Source: JAEHDI01 sp035455185 (GTDB lineage Bacteria > Acidobacteriota > Terriglobia > Bryobacterales > Bryobacteraceae). Taken from it: a DNA stretch of 10,236 nucleotides. Under the pieces are notes generated by a model. That model had not been told where the DNA came from and searched no databases. It was given only the letters and a program-made list of their open reading frames with translations. Of the stretch, positions 5,104 to 10,236 are shown piece by piece. The DNA is taken from NCBI GenBank assembly GCA_035455185.1, contig DATIFQ010000364.1, forward strand, positions 1-10,236. The letters run 5' to 3'. Each line of letters starts with the position of its first letter. Within the stretch, counting starts at the first letter, position 1. The translations under genes were made by a program, and so were the position numbers.

Positions 5104-7116
5104 ATGCGACGCCTTGCCGGGATCCTCGTCTTCAGCATGATGGTGTTGGGCGCCGATCCGGACATCCGCGAGATTTTCGAGCGTGCCCGCATCCTCGTGG
5201 CGAGAAACGAGAACCTGGCCGAAGCCATACGACTCTATGGCCAAGTCGTGACTCTGGCCCGGGCCCAGCATGTGCTGGCGGCACGGGCGCAGTACGAGCA
5301 GGGGCTGCTCTATCACCGTCTCGGCAAGGAGGCGGAAGCCCAGCGGGCGTTCCGCGCTGTTGTTCGCGAATTCCCGGACCAGAAAGGAGTCGCGGCTTTG
5401 GCGCGAGCAAGGCTGCCGGCGGGCACTCTGGAAACGGGGATATCCGTGCGGCAGGTGTGGACGGGGAATGACCCGGACTCCGCCGGGCATGTGTCGCCCG
5501 ACGGACGGCTGATCTCTTTTACGGATTCCACCGGGGATCTGGCGGTTCACGATATCGAGACGGGTGAGAACCGGAGCGTGACCCACCAGGGCAGTTCTCG
5601 GCCGGGGTCGCCGCCGCCGGGCCTCGCAACGTGGTCCGTTTTTTCGCCGGACGGTCGGCGGCTGGCCTATGTCTGGTACGGGAACGGCACCGAGCTGCGG
5701 ATCATCGGCGCAGACGGATCGGGGCAGAGAACCCTGTATCGAACCACGATGGGTTTAGTGGCCGGTGACTGGTCCGCAGATGGGAAATACGTGCTGGCCT
5801 TCGACCTTAGCAAGCGAGGCATGCTGGTGATTTCGGTGGCGGACGGCTCCGTTCGTACAGTCCCTGTCTCCGACCGCTGGCGGGACGACAGCGGCCTGTT
5901 CTCGCCGGATGGCAACTACATTGTCTACGACATAGCGCAGGAGGGCGAGGACCCCGGCAACGACATTCACATGGTATCGATCGCGACGGGGCGGGATGTG
6001 GCAGTGGTGGAACACCGGGCCGACGATACCATGGTGGACTGGTCGCCGGACGGTTCGAAGCTCCTGTTTGTGAGCGATCGGTCGGGATCGCCGGGCATTT
6101 GGGCGATTCCCATCGTGGACGGGCACGCAGCGGGGCCGCCTGAACTGTTGAAACCGGACATGAATATCCAGCCAATCGGAAGCACCCGCCAAGGCTCTAT
6201 CTTCTACTACGTCGATGTGATGTTGAGGGATGTGTTTGTGGCTGAAATCGACCCCACTTCGGGCAAGCTGGTGTCACCGCCGAGGGCGGTCAGCCAGCGG
6301 TTCGTGGGCGCCAAGGACACCCTAGCCTGGTCGCCCGAGGGCCAGTACCTGATTTACAAGTCCCCACGAGGCCTGTCGCTACATTCCATGACGGACGGAA
6401 AGGAGCGGGATGTGCAGCCGGAGAACTTTGGGGTCCAGTGGATCATGAAGTGGCACCCGGACGGCCGTTCCGTATTTGTCAGTGGCAGATCGGGTGACGG
6501 ACGGTTCGGACTGTTCCGGTTGGACCTCCAAACCGGGAAGGCGCAGATAGTCGCCCGGCTGATCGATCGCCCGGCGTTCTCCGCGGATGCCCGCACACTC
6601 TATTACTACGCGTTTGGTCCAACGCATGCGTTAGTCGCCCACAACCTCGATACCGGCGAAGTGAAGTCGCTCTACTCCCGGCCGGACGTAGGCGAAATCC
6701 AAAACCCAAACACGGACCTTTCTCCCGACGGCAAGATGCTTGCTTTCCTGCTGCAGAACGTTCCGAACGGGTACAACTCGCTTGTCGTGATGCCGGCGAC
6801 GGGTGGCGAGCCGCGCACGCTTCTTTCGATCCAAAGGCCGGAGCGCTTTGGCCCTAACTCGGCGATCTGGACTCCGGATATGCGTTATATCCTTGTCTCG
6901 CGAACGTTGAACAAGAGGTCGACGGTCTGGAGGGTACCGCTGGACGGAGGACCGCCTCAAGATACCGGCCTGTCCATGCCTGGGTTAATCGGCTGTCTCC
7001 GGCTGCACCCGGACGGGCGGCGGGTGGCGTTTTTCAACGGCGAGTCACACCCGGAGATTTGGGCGCTGGAGAACATCCTGCCCAAGGCGGGCACGAGCCG
7101 GCTGGCGAGGAGGTGA
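5104..7116 (+). CDS. Exported PD40 beta-propeller protein with N-terminal TPR segment (670 aa)
   Basis: The start codon is 3 bp after the regulator's stop, so this is the third gene of the kinase operon. Residues 1-17 (MRRLAGILVFSMMVLGA) look like a signal peptide. Residues 25-100 are helical and TPR-like (AQYEQGLLYHRLGKEAEAQR). From about residue 130 to 660 there are roughly eleven PD40/WD40-like repeats of the form [FWL]SPDG...[LVI].[FVY]...IW.[LI]..DG, for example FSPDGRRLAYVWYG, WSPDGSKLLFVSDR, LSPDGKMLAFLLQN and LHPDGRRVAFFNGE. Such repeats form the TolB-type propeller, a protein-binding platform. No alpha/beta-hydrolase domain follows, so it is not a prolyl oligopeptidase, and no DNA-binding or kinase domain is fused. 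A periplasmic accessory of the kinase, or an output of the pathway, are both possible. The stop codon is embedded in AGGAGGTGA. Confidence 0.9.
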   Translation: MRRLAGILVFSMMVLGADPDIREIFERARILVARNENLAEAIRLYGQVVTLARAQHVLAARAQYEQGLLYHRLGKEAEAQRAFRAVVREFPDQKGVAALARARLPAGTLETGISVRQVWTGNDPDSAGHVSPDGRLISFTDSTGDLAVHDIETGENRSVTHQGSSRPGSPPPGLATWSVFSPDGRRLAYVWYGNGTELRIIGADGSGQRTLYRTTMGLVAGDWSADGKYVLAFDLSKRGMLVISVADGSVRTVPVSDRWRDDSGLFSPDGNYIVYDIAQEGEDPGNDIHMVSIATGRDVAVVEHRADDTMVDWSPDGSKLLFVSDRSGSPGIWAIPIVDGHAAGPPELLKPDMNIQPIGSTRQGSIFYYVDVMLRDVFVAEIDPTSGKLVSPPRAVSQRFVGAKDTLAWSPEGQYLIYKSPRGLSLHSMTDGKERDVQPENFGVQWIMKWHPDGRSVFVSGRSGDGRFGLFRLDLQTGKAQIVARLIDRPAFSADARTLYYYAFGPTHALVAHNLDTGEVKSLYSRPDVGEIQNPNTDLSPDGKMLAFLLQNVPNGYNSLVVMPATGGEPRTLLSIQRPERFGPNSAIWTPDMRYILVSRTLNKRSTVWRVPLDGGPPQDTGLSMPGLIGCLRLHPDGRRVAFFNGESHPEIWALENILPKAGTSRLARR

Positions 7117-7204
7117 ATTGGCGAGCGCCATTGAAACAGCATTAACGAATGGTTCAGCCACGTTTCTTGAAACCGGCGGCGAGAGCGCATGCGGCATGCG
7201 AGTG
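7117..7204. other. Spacer between convergent genes, with short inverted repeats
   Basis: These 88 bp separate the converging propeller and dehydrogenase genes. They contain CGCATG-CGG-CATGCG (7186-7200), a 6-bp stem with a 3-base loop, and the palindrome GTTTCTTGAAAC (7162-7173). Neither is followed by a T-run on either strand, so a rho-independent terminator is possible but not shown. Bases 7118-7234 also hold a 38-codon frame opening with TTG right after the AGGAGGTGA that ends the propeller gene; it runs antisense into the dehydrogenase end and I do not call it a gene. Confidence 0.3.
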
Positions 7205-8218
7205 TTACAGTACGTGGACGGTTTTCGGGATTGAAGGCTGGGGTCCGAGGATCGTTTCGTCAAAGTCCGAGAAGCGCGTGCGGCGGATCATGCCGGCGAG
7301 CACGTTCGGGTCAAATCGTCCGAGGTCTTCGACCGCCAGCGCGAACGACGACGGGCTTGCATTGACGCTGCCGAAGACCGTCTGGTTCTTCTCGAAGAGG
7401 TTGCGAAACGGGACGACGCCCTCGGCGTCGAGCGGCGAGCCGAGGATACAGCAGACGCCGAGCGGGGCCATCCGCTTCAGCGCCTCCAGGGCGGCTACCG
7501 GCGAGCCCGTGGCCTCGATCACGATGTCGGACCTTTCATCGGAGAGTCTTGGGACGTACTGCACACCGGCGGAAGCCACCAGCCGCGCCCGGGGGTGGTC
7601 CGGAGCTTCCAGCGAATGCACAAGGACCGACAGCCCGCGCGCTTGAAGCACGAGGGCGCTGAGGATGCCAATGGTTCCCGCTCCGAGCACGAGGGCAGTC
7701 TCGGGCGAGGGCTCATGGTAGCGCAAGGCGGTTTCGACGGCTTTCTCGACGACGCTCAGCGGCTCGATCAGCACGGCGCAACCGGCGAGCTCGGGCGGCA
7801 CCCTGGTCAGGTCGGAGGCCATATCGACCGCATATTCCGCAAAGTAACCGTGAAGTCCGAAGATCCCCCGCTCGCGGTACGCGCCGCTGACACACAGGTC
7901 GCGCCGCCCACGCGCGCAGGAGGGACACGGCGGACTGCAAGCACGGCGGACCGAAGGCACCACTACGTCACCCCGACGAAGCGAGGTCACCGCCCGGCCC
8001 GTCTCCACGACCTCGCAAACGGCCTCATGGCCGAGAATCAGGTGACTCTCACCTTCTGGCGGATAGCCGAACTCAAAAGAAGCTAGCGCGCGGTCCGTAC
8101 CGCAGACGCCCACCTCGCTCACGCGCAACAGAACCTGGTCGTCGCGCTCAAGGCGCGGAGCGGCGGATTCAAATGCCAAAAGCTGCCGATGTTCGTAGTC
8201 GAGGCCGACCGCTCGCAT
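7205..8218 (-). CDS. Zinc-dependent medium-chain dehydrogenase, glucose 1-dehydrogenase type (337 aa)
   Basis: A member of the medium-chain alcohol dehydrogenase superfamily, closest in pattern to archaeal-type glucose dehydrogenases. The catalytic zinc ligands appear as Cys39 in GVCGTD, His64-Glu65 in LGHEAV and Glu152 in LIEPLSV. The structural zinc loop has four Cys (94, 98, 101, 109). The nucleotide-binding motif GAGTIG is at 179-184, and a later stretch, NLFEKNQTVFGSVNAS, is characteristic of the glucose dehydrogenase C-terminal domain. Family members oxidise aldoses such as glucose to the lactone with NAD(P); the actual substrate here is not readable. The ATG at 8218 follows the glycosyltransferase stop by only 6 bp, with a modest ribosome site (AAAGGCG) inside that gene's end, so the two are probably one transcript. 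Other polyol or sugar-alcohol substrates are possible. Confidence 0.88.
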   Translation of the reverse strand: MRAVGLDYEHRQLLAFESAAPRLERDDQVLLRVSEVGVCGTDRALASFEFGYPPEGESHLILGHEAVCEVVETGRAVTSLRRGDVVVPSVRRACSPPCPSCARGRRDLCVSGAYRERGIFGLHGYFAEYAVDMASDLTRVPPELAGCAVLIEPLSVVEKAVETALRYHEPSPETALVLGAGTIGILSALVLQARGLSVLVHSLEAPDHPRARLVASAGVQYVPRLSDERSDIVIEATGSPVAALEALKRMAPLGVCCILGSPLDAEGVVPFRNLFEKNQTVFGSVNASPSSFALAVEDLGRFDPNVLAGMIRRTRFSDFDETILGPQPSIPKTVHVL

Positions 8219-8224
8219 GGATTA

Positions 8225-9631
8225 CTACGCCTTTCGGGCCACCGCGATCAGAGACAATCCGTGCCAGGGCAGCAGGTGGTCCACGCGGCGCCAGAACCAG
8301 ACCGTCTTATCGAAGATCTTGAGGGTGACCTTGCTGATGCGACGCCGGCGCAGTACGTTTCCGTACAGCCACCATGCGGGCATGCCGATCTTGTTGAGCT
8401 GGTGCACGCGCTCGACGCGAAAGCCGGCGCCTTCCAGGAGCCTCCGCAAGTCGCGATCATGGAACCGGCGGAGGTGACCGAGCGTTCGGTCCATCGAGCC
8501 GAAGAGGCCGGGCCCCTGAGGCACCAGGACGAGCAGGCGTCCACCGTCCCGGAGCACCGCGCTCAGGGCCGCCGCCGTCGACATGGGGTCCTCAAGGTAC
8601 TCGAACACATTGAGACAGATCGCCGTGTCAAAGCCACCTTTCAGACACGCAAAATCGCTGGGGGAAGCCGGATTCACGCACTGGACCGCCACGTTCGGCG
8701 TGCGCAGGAACCGGTTGCTCAAGGCGTGGAGATACAACGGATCGTGTTCGGCCGCCACATACCGCACGCTCCGGCCCATGAGGCGGCCGCTGATGTTACC
8801 GATGCCGGCCCCGATCTCAAGGACGGTATCGCCCAGATAAGGCCGCAGGATCCGCGCCATCCAACTCAGGTACTGCGGCGTTCCGGTGAGGTTGCTGAGC
8901 AATCCGCGCCCGTACGGCTCGATGTACAGATCGTCTATGACCCAGAAACGCAGAATCACGCCAAGGGCCTTTACGCCATCCCACCAGCCGATCTTTTTGC
9001 CTTCCTCGTAGGTTCTGCCGTGATAGCTGATCGGGACCTCGTAGATGCGCAGCTTGCGCTTGGCGGACTTCATGACGATTTCCGGCTCAAAGCCGAAGCG
9101 GTTCGAGCGCACGGGGATGCTCTTGAGCAGATCGGTCCGGAAGACCTTGTAACAGGTTTCCATGTCCGTCAGATTGAGGTCGCAGAAGACGTTCGAGACC
9201 AGCGTGAGAAACTTGTTGATCATCGAGTGCCGGAACGGCAGCACTCGGGTCTGTTGTCCGGCCAGATAGCGTGAGCCGAACACCGCGTCGGCATGCCCGT
9301 CGAGCAGCGGGCGGAGAAGCGCGGGGTACTCGTTCGGATCGTACTCGAGGTCGGCATCCTGAATCAGACAGAAGTCTCCGGTGGCGTACTGGATCGCGGT
9401 CCGGATCGCGGCGCCCTTACCCTGGTTGACCGGATGCCGGAACAACCGGATACGAGGCTCGGAGGCGGCGAGCCGGTCGAGGATGGCGGAGGTCCCGTCG
9501 GTCGAGCAATCGTCCACAACGATGAGTTCGCGCTCCATTGCCTCGGGAATAGGCGCCGCGAGAACGTGGGCAAGGCTGCGCTCAACTACCGTCCGTTCGT
9601 TGTAGACGGGAATCAGGATTGAGAGTTTCAC
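8225..9631 (-). CDS. Bifunctional GT2 glycosyltransferase / class I SAM-dependent methyltransferase (468 aa)
   Basis: Two enzymes are joined in one chain. Residues 1-240 are a GT-A fold, family-2 glycosyltransferase of the dolichyl/polyprenyl-phosphate sugar synthase type: LSILIPVYNE, VVDDCSTDGT (Asp40/41), NQGKGAAIRTA, the metal-binding QDADLEYDP (Asp92, Asp94), TDMETCYKVFR and RFGFEPEI. Residues 250-468 are a Rossmann methyltransferase: SAM motif VLEIGAGIG (270-278), AEHDPLYL, then FDTAICLNVFEYLEDP, GGRLLVLVPQ and GSMDRTLGHLRRF. I see no membrane helices, so it probably acts at the inner face of the membrane. A role in making and methylating a lipid-linked sugar or glycan is inferred; donor and acceptor are unknown. 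The start is a GTG at 9631, with GGGGAA about 8 bp upstream. It is the first gene of a two-gene unit with the dehydrogenase. Confidence 0.92.
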   Translation of the reverse strand: MKLSILIPVYNERTVVERSLAHVLAAPIPEAMERELIVVDDCSTDGTSAILDRLAASEPRIRLFRHPVNQGKGAAIRTAIQYATGDFCLIQDADLEYDPNEYPALLRPLLDGHADAVFGSRYLAGQQTRVLPFRHSMINKFLTLVSNVFCDLNLTDMETCYKVFRTDLLKSIPVRSNRFGFEPEIVMKSAKRKLRIYEVPISYHGRTYEEGKKIGWWDGVKALGVILRFWVIDDLYIEPYGRGLLSNLTGTPQYLSWMARILRPYLGDTVLEIGAGIGNISGRLMGRSVRYVAAEHDPLYLHALSNRFLRTPNVAVQCVNPASPSDFACLKGGFDTAICLNVFEYLEDPMSTAAALSAVLRDGGRLLVLVPQGPGLFGSMDRTLGHLRRFHDRDLRRLLEGAGFRVERVHQLNKIGMPAWWLYGNVLRRRRISKVTLKIFDKTVWFWRRVDHLLPWHGLSLIAVARKA

Positions 9632-9709
9632 CGGAGATTCCCCAGTATAATGGGTCGGGAAGCGACATAACCCGTCCGTTCCAGATCCCGTTTATTCCAG
9701 GAGGCTCTC
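9632..9709. promoter_or_regulatory. Divergent promoter region
   Basis: A 78-bp spacer separates the divergent glycosyltransferase and oxidoreductase genes. On the + strand a perfect TATAAT (9646-9651) lies 58 bp before the oxidoreductase ATG; the 17-bp-spaced -35 position reads GAGTTT, a poor match, and TTGAGA (9619-9624) is 21 bp away. On the - strand TATACT overlaps the same bases, but it lies only 13 bp from the GTG start and would give a very short leader. AGGAGG (9699-9704) is a strong ribosome site 5 bp before the + strand ATG. Confidence 0.4.
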
Positions 9710-10236
9710 ATGAGTGAGCACACAAGCCGGAGGAATTTCGTACGGTCGTCCGGCGCCGCCGCGGCGTTTCTGATTGTGAAGCCGGAATCCGTCCGGGGCT
9801 CACAGGCCAACTCAGCGCTGTCAGTTGGCTTGATCGGCTGCGGGGGCCGCGGCATGTACGTCAGCGGCCTGTTCGTGAAGAACGAATTCGCAAAGGTGAC
9901 GGCCGTCTGTGACATCTATCAGGACAAATTGGACGGCGCGGTGAAGAGCTATTCCGGCGCCGCGCAGTACACGAACCACCAGGAACTGCTCGCGAGCAAC
10001 GTCGACGCGGTCCTCATCGCCACGCCCGCGTTCCTGCACCCAGAACACTTTGAAGCGGCAGTGAAGGCGCGGAAGCACATATACATGGAAAAGCCGGCGG
10101 GCGTGAACGCCGCCGGCTGCCGGCGCGTGGCCGCAGCGGCGAAGAACGCAGACCCGACCAAGCGCATTACGGTCGACTACCAGCAGCGCTACGGCAAGGA
10201 CTACCGTAAGGCGTACGAGGTGGTGAAATCCGGCGA
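9710..10236 (+). CDS. Gfo/Idh/MocA-family oxidoreductase with twin-arginine leader (5' part, runs off the window)
   Basis: The ATG at 9710 sits 5 bp behind AGGAGG. The 175 visible residues start MSEHTSRRNFVRSSG and then AAAAFLIV, a twin-arginine (SRRNFV) leader with a short hydrophobic core, so export of the folded, cofactor-loaded enzyme by Tat is likely. The Rossmann fold starts at about residue 41: VGLIGCGGRGMYV (dinucleotide binding), VTAVCDIY after the second strand, VDAVLIATPAFLHPEHFEAA, and the family's EKPAG motif with the conserved Lys. The family performs NAD(P)-linked oxidation, reduction or rearrangement of sugars and inositols, often with tightly held cofactor when secreted. The C-terminal substrate domain lies outside the window, so the substrate cannot be inferred. 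Acidobacteria and Planctomycetes carry many such Tat-leader paralogues, which fits the host guess. Confidence 0.9.
   Translation, partial: MSEHTSRRNFVRSSGAAAAFLIVKPESVRGSQANSALSVGLIGCGGRGMYVSGLFVKNEFAKVTAVCDIYQDKLDGAVKSYSGAAQYTNHQELLASNVDAVLIATPAFLHPEHFEAAVKARKHIYMEKPAGVNAAGCRRVAAAAKNADPTKRITVDYQQRYGKDYRKAYEVVKSG

Noticed and set aside
4738..5586. 282-codon - strand frame opposite the regulator and propeller genes
   Set aside because: Antisense of the winged-helix domain and the propeller start. No coding signals of its own.
7186..7200. CGCATG-CGG-CATGCG hairpin as a rho-independent terminator
   Set aside because: The stem is only 6 bp and no T-run follows on either strand, so it is listed only as an inverted repeat in the spacer.
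8189..9274. 361-codon + strand open frame opposite the glycosyltransferase/methyltransferase gene
   Set aside because: It is the antisense of a gene with clear GT2 and SAM motifs. Its composition (His, Arg, Asp, Ala-rich, no domain) is typical of antisense frames in high-GC DNA.

Overview
The window looks like a piece of a high-GC chromosome from an acidobacterium, most likely Bryobacterales/Solibacteraceae. This is inferred from gene content, not from a marker gene. The clues are the C-terminal signature of the very large TonB-dependent receptors common in that group, a long PD40 beta-propeller protein, a TPR protein with a signal peptide, a fused glycosyltransferase/methyltransferase and a Gfo/Idh/MocA oxidoreductase with a twin-arginine leader.

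Region 1 (1-1364) is scarred receptor territory. The window opens with the last 69 codons of a TonB-dependent receptor on the + strand. A secreted protein of unknown function lies on the - strand and overlaps that receptor end by 118 bp. Beyond its start codon is a second, broken copy of the same receptor 3' end. The last 60 bp of the two copies differ at only four positions, all synonymous. A heptanucleotide tandem repeat follows the broken copy.

Region 2 (1365-7116) holds a secreted TPR protein (-) and, divergent from it across 204 bp, a compact + strand operon: sensor histidine kinase, OmpR-type response regulator and PD40 beta-propeller protein. Kinase and regulator overlap by 26 bp; regulator and propeller gene are 3 bp apart. 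The divergent spacer carries three copies of a TGACGRAA element. Two of them lie in 15-bp sites that are inverted copies of each other, which is a plausible operator for the regulator encoded next door. A reasonable model is that the kinase senses a periplasmic signal and the regulator controls its own operon and the TPR gene. The propeller protein could be an accessory or an output.

Region 3 (7117-9631) is a - strand pair: a GT2 glycosyltransferase fused to a class I SAM-dependent methyltransferase, then 6 bp later a zinc-dependent medium-chain (glucose-type) dehydrogenase. Together they suggest modification of a sugar or lipid-linked glycan. Region 4 (9632-10236) is a short divergent promoter region and the start of a Tat-targeted Gfo/Idh/MocA oxidoreductase that runs off the window.

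I saw no tRNA, rRNA, CRISPR array, transposase, phage gene or recognisable defence system. No stretch above 300 bp lacks a gene. The strongest candidates for something new are the putative operator with its kinase/regulator/propeller operon, and the duplicated receptor ends around the unknown secreted gene.
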